The notes beneath the pieces were generated by a model that ran no database searches, was not told the DNA's origin, and was given only the letters and a program-made list of their open reading frames with translations. The translations under genes were made by a program, and so were the position numbers. Shown here piece by piece: positions 51,150 to 58,909 of a DNA stretch of 64,000 bases. Source of the stretch: Bacteroidales bacterium (GTDB lineage: Bacteria; Bacteroidota; Bacteroidia; Bacteroidales; UBA932); NCBI GenBank assembly GCA_016281315.1, contig JAEEIJ010000056.1, positions 182,661 to 246,660 of the forward strand, given 5' to 3'. Position 1 is the stretch's first letter. The number at the start of each line of letters is the position of its first letter.

Positions 51150-52244
51150 TTATTCTTCTCCTGCTTCTTTGAGCCGTTCGGCGTTTTCCGCAATCTGCAG
51201 CTGGTCGATGCATTCCTGGATGTCACCGTCCATAAAGACGGGCAGGTTGTACATACTCCAGCCGATGCGGTGGTCCGTCACGCGGCCCTGGGGATAGTTG
51301 TAGGTGCGGATCTTGGCGCTGCGGTCGCCGGTGGAAACCATCGTCTTGCGCTTGGCCGCGATGCCGTCCAGATACTTCTGGTGCTCCATATTGTAGAGAC
51401 GGGTGCGGAGTTCTTCCATCGCCCGGTCCAGGTTCTTCAGCTGGGAACGCTCCTCCTGACACTGTACCACGATTCCGGAAGGGATGTGGGTAAGGCGGAC
51501 GGCCGAATAGGTGGTGTTCACCCCCTGGCCGCCGGGGCCCGATGCGCAGAAGAGGTCCTTGCGGATATCGGCCGGATTGAGCTCGATGTCGAACTCGCCG
51601 GCTTCCGGGAAGACGGCTACGGAGGCGGCCGATGTCTGGATGCGCCCCTGGGTTTCCGTCTGCGGCACGCGCTGGACGCGGTGCACGCCGGATTCGTACT
51701 TCATCACGCCGTAGACGCCGTCCTGGGCCGATGAAAGCTTGAAGACAATCTGTTTGAAGCCGCCGGAGGTGCCGGGCGCCTGGTCCGTCACTTCCAGCTT
51801 CCAGCCGCGGCGCTCCGCGAAGTGCTGGTACATCCGGAAAAGGTCTCCCGCGAAGATGGCGGCTTCGTCGCCGCCGGTGCCGCCGCGGATTTCCACCATC
51901 GCGTTCTTGCTGTCGTCGGGATCGGCCGGAATGAGAAGCAGCTTGATGTTCTGCTCCATCTCCGGGAGCTTGGGCTCGATTTCGGCGATTTCCTCGCGGG
52001 CCATATCCTTCAGGTCCTCATCCTTTTCGTTGATGAGGATGTCCTTGGCCTGCGCGAGCTCGTCCACCAGCTTCTTGTACTCGAGGCCGGCGGCGATGAT
52101 GGGCTGCAGTTCCTTGTAGTCCTTGTTCAGCTGGACGAACTTCTTCATATCGGCGATGACCGACGGATCCGAGAGCTGCTCTTCCAGCTTCTTGTATTTG
52201 TCCTGAAGGCTCAGGACCTTCTCCAACAGTGTGTTCTCTGCCAT
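51150..52244 (-). CDS. prfA: Peptide chain release factor 1
   Basis: Recognises UAA and UAG stop codons. It has 364 residues. The N-terminal helical domain (to about 100) is followed by [20 protein letters not shown]. The codon-recognition tripeptide region reads [20 protein letters not shown] (PxT as PQT). The catalytic GGQ is in [20 protein letters not shown], near residue 240, with [18 protein letters not shown] near the end. The 1 nt gaps to fabF upstream and queF downstream point to one transcript. The prmC gene usually found next to it is absent here. Confidence 0.97.
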   Translation of the reverse strand: MAENTLLEKVLSLQDKYKKLEEQLSDPSVIADMKKFVQLNKDYKELQPIIAAGLEYKKLVDELAQAKDILINEKDEDLKDMAREEIAEIEPKLPEMEQNIKLLLIPADPDDSKNAMVEIRGGTGGDEAAIFAGDLFRMYQHFAERRGWKLEVTDQAPGTSGGFKQIVFKLSSAQDGVYGVMKYESGVHRVQRVPQTETQGRIQTSAASVAVFPEAGEFDIELNPADIRKDLFCASGPGGQGVNTTYSAVRLTHIPSGIVVQCQEERSQLKNLDRAMEELRTRLYNMEHQKYLDGIAAKRKTMVSTGDRSAKIRTYNYPQGRVTDHRIGWSMYNLPVFMDGDIQECIDQLQIAENAERLKEAGEE

Positions 52245-52245
52245 A

Positions 52246-53502
52246 TTATGCTTTGTAGGGGCGGAAGGCCACGCAGGCGTTGTGTCCGCCGAAGCCGAAG
52301 GAATTGGAAAGACCCAGGGTGAGGTCCGTCTTCACGGCCACGTTGGGCGTGTAGTCCAGGTCGCATTCCGGGTCCGGGGTGTCCAGGTTGATGGTGGGCG
52401 GGCAGATGCCGTTCCTCAGGGCCAGGATGGTGGCGATGGCTTCCGCCGCGCCGGCCGCGCCGAACATATGTCCGGTCATCGACTTCGTGGAGGAGATGTG
52501 CGCTTTGTAGGCGAAATCTCCGAGGGCGGCCTTGCAGGCAAGTGTTTCCGCCAGGTCGTTCAGATGCGTACCGGTGCCGTGGGCGTTGATGTAGAGGTTG
52601 TCCTTGGCGGGGTCGAAACCGGCCTCGGCCAGGGCGTCCTGGATGGAGCGGGCCTGGGTGCTGGCATCCGGACGGGGTGCCGTAGCGTGGTAGGCGTCGC
52701 AGGTGTTGCCGTAGCCGACGATTTCACCGTAGATGGTGGCGCCGCGCTCCAGGGCGTGTTCCAGGGATTCAAGGATAATTACCGCGGCGCCGTCGCCCAT
52801 CACGAAGCCCTGACGGTTCAGGTTGAACGGCAGGGAAGCGTACTTGGGATCCGTGGCGCGGGTAAGGGCCTTGGCGTTGTAGAAGCCCGCCACACCCAGG
52901 GGGATGGAAGCGTGCTCGCTGCCGCCGGCGATGATGGCGTCGGCATAACCGTGGCGGATGGCCCGGAAAGCTTCGCCGATGCAGTGCGAAGAGGTGGCGC
53001 AGGCGGTGACGATATCCAGGCAGGGGCCTTTCGCTTGATGCTTGATGGCGATGTGGCCCGCCGCGATATTGGAAATCATCGTGGCGATGAACAGCGGGGA
53101 AATCCATTTGCCGGTGGGGTCCTCGATCATCTTCTGGGTTTCCCGGTACTGGACGTCGAAGCCGCCGATGCCGGAGCCCACATACACGCCCAGGCGGAAG
53201 GGGTCGATGTTGGCGCTTTCGCCTTCGCTCACCAGCCCGCTCTGCTGCATGGCCTGCCAGGCGGCGGCCATCGCGAACAGGGTGAATTCATCCTGCTTGC
53301 GGATGAAGGGCTTGTCCATCCCGTATTGTTCCGGGTCGAAGTCCTTCACCTTACCGGCGAAGGTGACGGGCATATCCTTGAACTCTTCCACGTAGTCGAT
53401 GCCGCAGACGCCCTTGCACAGATTATCCCAGAAGGTCTTGATGTCCTGTCCTACGGAGGAGATGACGCCCATTCCGGTTATTACCACTCTCTTGGGTTCC
53501 AT
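52246..53502 (-). CDS. fabF: 3-oxoacyl-[ACP] synthase II (KAS II)
   Basis: Condensing enzyme of fatty acid elongation. It has 418 residues from the ATG at 53502 ([18 protein letters not shown]); a second ATG at 53511 is possible. The catalytic triad is the Cys of [17 protein letters not shown] (near 165), the His of [16 protein letters not shown] (near 305) and the His of [18 protein letters not shown] (near 343). The C-terminus has [16 protein letters not shown]. The -33/-7 promoter is a full match. It is first in the fabF-prfA-queF run with 1 nt gaps. Confidence 0.97.
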   Translation of the reverse strand: MEPKRVVITGMGVISSVGQDIKTFWDNLCKGVCGIDYVEEFKDMPVTFAGKVKDFDPEQYGMDKPFIRKQDEFTLFAMAAAWQAMQQSGLVSEGESANIDPFRLGVYVGSGIGGFDVQYRETQKMIEDPTGKWISPLFIATMISNIAAGHIAIKHQAKGPCLDIVTACATSSHCIGEAFRAIRHGYADAIIAGGSEHASIPLGVAGFYNAKALTRATDPKYASLPFNLNRQGFVMGDGAAVIILESLEHALERGATIYGEIVGYGNTCDAYHATAPRPDASTQARSIQDALAEAGFDPAKDNLYINAHGTGTHLNDLAETLACKAALGDFAYKAHISSTKSMTGHMFGAAGAAEAIATILALRNGICPPTINLDTPDPECDLDYTPNVAVKTDLTLGLSNSFGFGGHNACVAFRPYKA

Positions 53503-53522
53503 ATAGTACATGTTTAAGGGTG

Positions 53523-53554
53523 CAAAGTTAGTGATTTTCACGCACAAAAACAAA
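53523..53554 (-). promoter_or_regulatory. Promoter of fabF
   Basis: Minus strand: TTTG (53551-53554), 20 nt spacer, TAACTTTG (53523-53530). Confidence 0.8.
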
Positions 53555-53569
53555 GTTGGCTCCGAGGTT

Positions 53570-53614
53570 GGGAATTCCCGAGAATAATCACTAACTTCGT
53601 AGGACTGATTATTC
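53570..53614 (+). promoter_or_regulatory. Dyad symmetry upstream of the DUF4293 gene (operator candidate)
   Basis: GAATAATCA (53582-53590) and TGATTATTC (53606-53614) form a perfect inverted repeat around TAACTTCG, a one-mismatch -7 box (53592-53599). The perfect palindrome GGGAATTCCC lies at 53570-53579. Such a dyad around a promoter suits a dimeric regulator; no regulator is known. Confidence 0.45.
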
Positions 53615-53620
53615 GGCGCT

Positions 53621-54049
53621 ATGTGGCAGAGACAACAGACCCTTTATCTCCTTTTATCGGCCGGGCTCATCATAGCCCTTTGCTTCAGCATCGCCTATAG
53701 GGTTCCCGGTCCGGACGGGCTGGAGGGAATCAGCTATTGGCAGCTGCAGAAGCCCTATTTCGGCATCCTGCTGGGGATCCTTGCGGGGATGGTCCTGCTG
53801 GCGCTTTTCACCTTCCGTTCGCTCATCCTGCAGATGCGTCTGGCGAGTCTGGGCGGCATCGTGGCCCTGGGGATGCAGGGCTGGCTGGCCTGGATGTATT
53901 TTACCTGGGAGGGGCCGGTGTTCAGCTGGACGGTCATCTTCCCGCTGGGCATCGCCGTTTTCAACTTTCTGGCGGCCCGCGGCTGTTTTCAGGATCAGCT
54001 GATGGTGGAGAGCGCACAAAGACTCAGAAACAGAAGAAAACGCAAATAG
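53621..54049 (+). CDS. DUF4293-like membrane protein
   Basis: Small inner-membrane protein of unknown function. It has 142 residues and four hydrophobic helices (YLLLSAGLIIALCFSIAY; YFGILLGILAGMVLLALFTF; LASLGGIVALGMQGWLAWMY; WTVIFPLGIAVFNFLAARGC). The N-terminus MWQRQQTLYLLL and the basic C-terminus (AQRLRNRRKRK) match the DUF4293 pattern in Bacteroidetes. It lies 7 nt before the nucleotidyltransferase gene and could share its transcript. Confidence 0.8.
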   Translation: MWQRQQTLYLLLSAGLIIALCFSIAYRVPGPDGLEGISYWQLQKPYFGILLGILAGMVLLALFTFRSLILQMRLASLGGIVALGMQGWLAWMYFTWEGPVFSWTVIFPLGIAVFNFLAARGCFQDQLMVESAQRLRNRRKRK

Positions 54050-54056
54050 AATCGTT

Positions 54057-54989
54057 ATGAAACCTACATTACTTGTTCTCGCTGCCGGAATGGGCAGTCG
54101 TTACGGCGGACTCAAACAGATGGACGGGCTGGGCCCCAATGGAGAAACCATCATCGACTATTCCATCCACGACGCCGTGGAGGCCGGTTTCGGCAAGGTG
54201 GTCTATATCGTCCGGGAGTCTTTCAAGGCCGATATGGAAGCCCACGTGAAGGAACGCTATGCCGGCGTGAAAACCATCGACGGATCCCCCCTCGAGTTCG
54301 TCTTCGTCACCCAGGAACTCAATAAGATTCCCGCCCCCTTCACCGTGCCGGAAGACCGTGTGAAGCCCTGGGGGACCAACCACGCCGTGCTAATGGCCAA
54401 GGATGTCATCCACGAGCCTTTCGCCGTCATCAACGGGGACGATTTCTACGGGAAGGAGTCCTTCAAGATCCTGGGCGACTGGTGCCGTGCCCACGAAAAG
54501 ACGGAGGGCCAGTACTGCATCGTAGGCTTTGAACTGGAAAACACCCTCAGTGAAAACGGCAGCGTCTCCCGCGGCATCTGCTCCTATGACAAGAAGGGAA
54601 TCCTCACGGATATCGCCGAGCATCTGGACATTGCCAAAGAAGGCGACGGAAAGGTCTATGGCAACAACTCAGTCACCGGGGAAAACCACGTGGAACTGGA
54701 CGCCAAGGCGCTCTGCTCGATGAATATGTGGGGCTTTACCCCGGACTATTTCGCCAAGAGCGAGGCCTCGTTCATCACCTTCCTCAAGGAGCACATCACC
54801 GAGCTCAAGAAGGAATACTACATCCCCTACGCGGTGGATGTCATCGTAAAGGCCGGCGAAGGTTCCTGCGAGGTGCTTTCCACCCCGTCCCACTGGTTCG
54901 GCGTCACCTATAAGGAAGACCGTCCCGGCGTGGTGGCGAAGTTCGCCCATCTGGTCAAGGAAGGCGTCTATCCCAGCCCCCTGTATTAG
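54057..54989 (+). CDS. Sugar-phosphate nucleotidyltransferase
   Basis: NTP-transferase that probably makes an NDP-sugar from a sugar 1-phosphate. It has 310 residues. The N-terminal nucleotide-binding motif is LLVLAAGMGSRYGGLKQMDG (the GxGxR..K type), with FAVINGDDFYGKESF as the metal-binding aspartates. WGTNHAVLMAKDVIHEPF, NSVTGENHVELDAKALCSMN and MWGFTPDYF follow. The sugar cannot be fixed from sequence. It begins 7 nt after the DUF4293 gene and is followed 3 nt later by the CPBP gene. Confidence 0.88.
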   Translation: MKPTLLVLAAGMGSRYGGLKQMDGLGPNGETIIDYSIHDAVEAGFGKVVYIVRESFKADMEAHVKERYAGVKTIDGSPLEFVFVTQELNKIPAPFTVPEDRVKPWGTNHAVLMAKDVIHEPFAVINGDDFYGKESFKILGDWCRAHEKTEGQYCIVGFELENTLSENGSVSRGICSYDKKGILTDIAEHLDIAKEGDGKVYGNNSVTGENHVELDAKALCSMNMWGFTPDYFAKSEASFITFLKEHITELKKEYYIPYAVDVIVKAGEGSCEVLSTPSHWFGVTYKEDRPGVVAKFAHLVKEGVYPSPLY

Positions 54990-54992
54990 CCT

Positions 54993-55922
54993 ATGAAACT
55001 CTTCGCCCGGAAAGTCAATAACTATGACCTCTATGCCTCCCACGCCTGGTATGTGCCGGGCGTGGGCGGGATGTTCGCTCTGCTGGGATGGTTCCTGCTG
55101 GGCAGTTTGCTGGGAACGCTCGTAACCAGTATCCTGGGCCTGTTCGTCCCCGAGAAAATCCTGCTGGACTACAGTATGCTGGTGGTATATCCGCTTTCCT
55201 TCCTGCCCGCGATGATTTATGCGGCGCACAAGAGCCAGCGGAACTGCCTCTTTGAGCCCGGGTATAAGCTTAACAGCAGCCACTTCGGCCCGTTCAAGGC
55301 CTGGCAGGCGGTTCTCATCACCGTCGTGCTCAGCTACGCCACGATGATTTCGGCCGATCTTCCCAACTACCTCAACTACAGGCTCACCCAGTCCAGTCCC
55401 TGGCTCAGCCGGCTGTATGACCTGGTGATGCAGCTGATGGAACAGATGACCGGCGGTCCGCTGTGGAGTTCCTTCCTGCTGGCGGCGATCTTCGCCCCCA
55501 TCTTTGAGGAATGGCTGTGCCGGGGGATGGTCCTCCGCGGGCTCCTGACCAAGATGAAACCCGGCTGGGCCATCTTCGTGAGCGCCCTCTTCTTCGCCCT
55601 CATCCATATGAATCCCTGGCAGGCGCTCAACGCCTTTATCATCGGCCTGGTGATGGGATACGTCTATTACAAGACCGGTTCGCTGTGGCTGACGATGCTC
55701 ATACATTTTGTGAACAACGGAACGTCCGTGATCCTCACGCAGATTCCTTCGATCGATGCCGATATGCAACTGATCGACCTGATGGGCCGCAATACCTATA
55801 TGGTGGTCTACGTGCTGGGCGTAGCGGCGCTCATCGCCTGCATCTGGGCCTTCCGTCGCATTCCGCTGGAGCAGTCCCGTGGGAACGTCGATGCCGTGGA
55901 ATTAAAAACTGAGGAGGCGTGA
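54993..55922 (+). CDS. CPBP-family intramembrane metalloprotease (Rce1/CAAX-like)
   Basis: Multi-pass protease of the CPBP/abortive-infection family, glutamate-dependent. It has 309 residues and about eight helices. The active-site motifs are FAPIFEEWLCRGMVLRGLL (EExxxR), SALFFALIHMNPWQALNAFI (FxxxH) and LTMLIHFVNNGTSVIL (HxxxN). Its stop overlaps the DivIC gene start (TGATG). Substrates in bacteria are mostly unknown. Confidence 0.93.
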   Translation: MKLFARKVNNYDLYASHAWYVPGVGGMFALLGWFLLGSLLGTLVTSILGLFVPEKILLDYSMLVVYPLSFLPAMIYAAHKSQRNCLFEPGYKLNSSHFGPFKAWQAVLITVVLSYATMISADLPNYLNYRLTQSSPWLSRLYDLVMQLMEQMTGGPLWSSFLLAAIFAPIFEEWLCRGMVLRGLLTKMKPGWAIFVSALFFALIHMNPWQALNAFIIGLVMGYVYYKTGSLWLTMLIHFVNNGTSVILTQIPSIDADMQLIDLMGRNTYMVVYVLGVAALIACIWAFRRIPLEQSRGNVDAVELKTEEA

Positions 55923-56239
55923 TGGAAGAGGGGAAAAAGGACCGGTGGGCGTGGCTCAAACGGAAGGACCACAATTATCTGCTGCCGTTCGTGATCGTGG
56001 TCACGCTGGTGGTGGCGCTGTGGCTGCTTTTCTTCGCCCACAACAGCGTTCTGAGCTGGATCAAAGCTTCCGTGGAGGAAAAGGCCCAGAAGGCGGAAAT
56101 GGCCCGTCTTCAGGCCGAGATTGACGAGATGGAGCGGGAAACCCAGGCGCTCAGGAACAATCCGGATTCGCTGGAGACCTTCGCACGGGAGACCTATCAC
56201 TTTGCCGCGCCCGGCGACGAAGTGTACATCGTGGAATAG
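55922..56239 (+). CDS. FtsB/DivIC-like septum formation initiator
   Basis: Small bitopic cell-division protein. The ATG at 55922 gives 105 residues; a GTG 3 nt earlier is the track start. The cytoplasmic N-terminus is charged (KKDRWAWLKRKDHNY), followed by one helix LLPFVIVVTLVVALWLLFFA (about 20-40) and a periplasmic coiled coil (EEKAQKAEMARLQAEIDEME) ending PDSLETFARETYHFAAPGDE, the typical DivIC tail. Its last 43 nt overlap the convergent folP gene. Confidence 0.9.
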   Translation: MEEGKKDRWAWLKRKDHNYLLPFVIVVTLVVALWLLFFAHNSVLSWIKASVEEKAQKAEMARLQAEIDEMERETQALRNNPDSLETFARETYHFAAPGDEVYIVE

Positions 56240-57138
56240 AGGCGCGCGGTAGTCACGGCTTCTTTCACGTCGTGTACCCGGAGCCAGCGGGCTCCTTTCT
56301 CCATCGCCTGAAACTGAATGATCTGCGTAGCGGGCATCGCCTCTTCGGGGGTGATGCCCAGCGCTTTATAGACCATACTTTTGCGGGATACCCCCACCAG
56401 GACTTCCCGGTCCGGGAAAGCCCGTACCACTTCACCCAGCCGGTGAAGCAGTTCATAGTTCTGGTCCAGGGTTTTGGAAAAGCCGAATCCGGGATCCGGA
56501 AGCCAGGTTTCAATTCCGGCGTCCTCCGCTTTCCTGGCGAATTCGTTGAAATAATCGATGACAGAAGCCACCACGTCGTCGTAGTCCGTCAGGCTCTGCA
56601 TCGTTTCGGGCGTTCCCCGCATATGCATCGCAATGTACGGCAGCCCCAGCCGCCCCACCGTGGACAGCATATCCGGATCCAGCTGACCGCCGCTGATGTC
56701 GTTCACGATGAACGGGCCGATGAGATCGTACGCCCTCCGGACGATTTCCGACCGGTAAGTATCGATGGAGATGACGGGACACTCCCTCCCGGGGGCTTGT
56801 CCACCCCCGGACAAGTATAGGGGGAGGGGCCCACAGCCAGGGCCCGAAGGGCACGGCGCAATGGGAGGGGCCGAAGGAGCGTCAGCGACTGAGTCCCCCG
56901 GGAGGGAGTGTCCCGCCATCTCCTTCAGCACCGGCTCCAATCGGGCCCATTCTTCTTCCAGAGAGGGCTGGACGGATCCGGGGCGGGTGGAACAGGCTCC
57001 GAGGTCCACGGCATCGGCCCCGTCGGAGAGCATCTGACGGATGCGGGAAACGGCTTCATCGGCCTTTACCCGGCTCCCGGCATAGAAGGAGTCCGGCGTC
57101 AGGTTCACGATCCCCAGGATATGGATGTTTCCTACCAT
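56197..57138 (-). CDS. folP: Dihydropteroate synthase with in-frame element
   Basis: Joins p-aminobenzoate to 6-hydroxymethyl-dihydropterin diphosphate in folate synthesis. From the ATG at 57138 (MVGNIHILGIVNLTPDSF) it has 313 residues; without the insert about 266, the normal size. Motifs are GIVNLTPDSF, DLGACSTRPG, VISIDTYRS, FIVNDISGG, LPYIAMHMRGTP, DPGFGFSKTLDQNYELL, VLVGVSRKSMV, and WLRVHDVKEAV. Residues about 75-121 (SVADAPSAPPIAPCPSGPGC..) come from palindromic element E, inserted just before ISIDTYRS. The 3' end overlaps the DivIC gene by 43 nt. Confidence 0.93.
   Translation of the reverse strand: MVGNIHILGIVNLTPDSFYAGSRVKADEAVSRIRQMLSDGADAVDLGACSTRPGSVQPSLEEEWARLEPVLKEMAGHSLPGDSVADAPSAPPIAPCPSGPGCGPLPLYLSGGGQAPGRECPVISIDTYRSEIVRRAYDLIGPFIVNDISGGQLDPDMLSTVGRLGLPYIAMHMRGTPETMQSLTDYDDVVASVIDYFNEFARKAEDAGIETWLPDPGFGFSKTLDQNYELLHRLGEVVRAFPDREVLVGVSRKSMVYKALGITPEEAMPATQIIQFQAMEKGARWLRVHDVKEAVTTARLYSTMYTSSPGAAK
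56775..56915 (-). repeat. Palindromic element E (family II), in frame inside folP
   Basis: A 141 bp element (47 codons). Arms GGGACACTCCCTCCCGGGGG and CCCCCGGGAGGGAGTGTCCC are perfect inverted repeats. In the sense direction: GGCCCCTCCCATT, a GCCC-TTC-GGGC hairpin, GTGGGCCCCTCCCCCTATA and stem CTTGTCC-GGGGGT-GGACAAG. It aligns with the cores of C and D with compensating changes. Confidence 0.9.
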
Positions 57139-57147
57139 CGGCGGCGT

Positions 57148-57155
57148 CAAAGATA
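57148..57155 (-). promoter_or_regulatory. -7 box of folP
   Basis: Minus-strand TATCTTTG, 9 nt before the folP ATG. Divergent from the tmk box 13 nt away. Confidence 0.5.
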
Positions 57156-57168
57156 CAACATATTTTTG

Positions 57169-57176
57169 TATATTTG
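57169..57176 (+). promoter_or_regulatory. -7 box of tmk
   Basis: TATATTTG ending 8 nt before the tmk ATG. Confidence 0.5.
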
Positions 57177-57184
57177 CATCTGTT

Positions 57185-57862
57185 ATGCTTATCGTTTTGG
57201 AAGGTCTTGACGGGGCAGGAAAGTCCACCCAGGTCAAGCGGCTCAAGGAATATCTGCAGGAGCGCTGCGGCTCGCTGGAATACATCCATTTCCCGCGCTA
57301 CGACGCTCCCGTCTACGGAGACCTCATCTCCCGCTTTCTGCGGGGAGATTTCGGCGCCAATGACGCCGTCCATCCGCAGCTCGTGGCCCTTCTGTTCGCG
57401 GAAGACCGCCACGGGGCGGCGCCCCTCATCCGGAAAGCCCTCGAAGAAGGGAAGACCGTCCTGCTGGACCGCTACGTCTATTCCAATATCGCCTACCAAT
57501 GCTCCAAACTCCCTATGGGAGAGGAGCGCCGCCGCCTCCGGGACTGGATTTTCAACACTGAGTACGGCCTCTTCGACCTTCCGGAACCGGACCTGAACCT
57601 GTTCCTGGACGTTCCCATCGGCTTTGTGGAGCAAAGTCTCACCCGGGAACGCCACGGTCAGGACCGCAATTACCTCTCCGGGGCTCAGGACATCCACGAG
57701 GCATCCATCGATTTTCAGCGGGCCGTGCGGGACATCTACCTGGGCGAAACGGTGAGGGATTCCCATTTCCGCAGGATCGATTGCGCCGACCGAAACGGCA
57801 ATATGCTGCCGCCGGATGCCATTTTCGAGCGCGTGCGCGCTGCCGTAGACGCCGCCCTATGA
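57185..57862 (+). CDS. tmk: Thymidylate kinase
   Basis: Phosphorylates dTMP to dTDP. The ATG at 57185 (MLIVLEGLDGAGKSTQVKRL) gives 225 residues; the track start at 57125 adds residues overlapping the promoter. P-loop EGLDGAGKSTQ, DRYVYSNIAYQCSKL (the DRY motif), DLNLFLDVPIGFVEQS and the LID RERHGQDRNYLSG are as in the family. The stop overlaps the following DoxX-like gene (ATGA). Confidence 0.97.
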   Translation: MLIVLEGLDGAGKSTQVKRLKEYLQERCGSLEYIHFPRYDAPVYGDLISRFLRGDFGANDAVHPQLVALLFAEDRHGAAPLIRKALEEGKTVLLDRYVYSNIAYQCSKLPMGEERRRLRDWIFNTEYGLFDLPEPDLNLFLDVPIGFVEQSLTRERHGQDRNYLSGAQDIHEASIDFQRAVRDIYLGETVRDSHFRRIDCADRNGNMLPPDAIFERVRAAVDAAL

Positions 57863-58908
57863 AAGCTTTTTACAGGAATTTCCGCCGCTATTGTGCCGGC
57901 CTCGTCGGAATCGTCTTCCTCGTTACCGGTATCCTGAAACTGTGGGATCCGGTGGGGACGATGCTCATCGTGAGGGAGTATTTCAAATTCCTGGGGATGG
58001 CGGGCCTCGCGCCCATTGCCCGTGGCGTGGGTATCGGGATGGCGTTCATAGAGTGTACCGTTGGCATCGGCCTCATTACCGGCGTCCTTAGGAAGGCATC
58101 GGCCATCGCCGCCTATGTGCTGATGGGACTTTTTACCTTTCTCACGCTCCTGCTGTGGATCTTCGACGCACCGATGGACTGCGGCTGCTTCGGCGAGGCG
58201 TTCCACCTTACGCACGCGCAGAGTTTCCTGAAGAACGTGATTCTGCTTGTGCTTTGCGTGGTGGCCTTCGCGCCTTTCCGGGAGTTCGGAAACGCCAAGA
58301 CGCACAGAGGCGTGGCGGCCGTTTTGTCTACGCTTCTGATTATCGGCGCCGCCATCTACAGCAACCTGCACCTTCCCATCGTGGATTTCACCCCGTTCAA
58401 CTGGGGCACGCAGCTATTCTCGTCCCTGGACGACGAAGCGGGGGAGGCGGAATTCCGCAATGCGCCCATCCTCAGTTTCAGTGATGCCAGCGGGGCCTAT
58501 TGCGATGACCTTGCCGCCAGCGGAAAGGTGGTGGTCTTCTCCGTCTATGATACGGAAAAGGCCGATTGGACCCGCCTGGAAGAACACTACCGCGCAGCTT
58601 TCGCAACGGATGTACTTCCGCTGGTGCTGGTATCGGGATCGGCTCAGGACGTGCTACTCCCTCCGGACATCCAGCCCTATTTCTGCGACTACAAGACGCT
58701 CATCACCCTGAACCGTTCCAACGGCGGCGGGACCTATTTCTATTACGGAGAACTCATTCACAAGTGGTCTGCGCGGCATTTCCCGTCGGACCTTGCGAAG
58801 GATGTGGCCGATGATCCCATCGCCCTCTCCACCCGCCACATTACCCGCCGCCGCATTACCGCCCAGGGCTTCTGCGTAGCACTGGCGGCCATTTTAATAC
58901 TGGTGTAG
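57859..58908 (+). CDS. DoxX/MauE-like membrane protein
   Basis: Integral membrane protein, possibly a redox partner in thiol metabolism. From the ATG at 57859 (MKAFYRNFRRYCAGLVGIVF) it has 349 residues. There are four N-terminal helices with FLVTGILKLWDPVGTMLIVR and FIECTVGIGLITGVLRKASA, and a CxC motif in APMDCGCFGEAFHLTHAQSF, then LKNVILLVLC. The CGCFG motif and following 'KN' segment are typical of MauE-like proteins. The C-terminal half is a soluble domain of unknown type. Its start overlaps tmk by 4 nt; psuK follows 1 nt after. Confidence 0.85.
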   Translation: MKAFYRNFRRYCAGLVGIVFLVTGILKLWDPVGTMLIVREYFKFLGMAGLAPIARGVGIGMAFIECTVGIGLITGVLRKASAIAAYVLMGLFTFLTLLLWIFDAPMDCGCFGEAFHLTHAQSFLKNVILLVLCVVAFAPFREFGNAKTHRGVAAVLSTLLIIGAAIYSNLHLPIVDFTPFNWGTQLFSSLDDEAGEAEFRNAPILSFSDASGAYCDDLAASGKVVVFSVYDTEKADWTRLEEHYRAAFATDVLPLVLVSGSAQDVLLPPDIQPYFCDYKTLITLNRSNGGGTYFYYGELIHKWSARHFPSDLAKDVADDPIALSTRHITRRRITAQGFCVALAAILILV

Positions 58909-58909
58909 G

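Noticed and set aside
51150-52244. Altered codon-recognition motif in RF1 (PQT)
   Set aside because: The middle residue of PxT varies between lineages; the flanking region and GGQ are normal.
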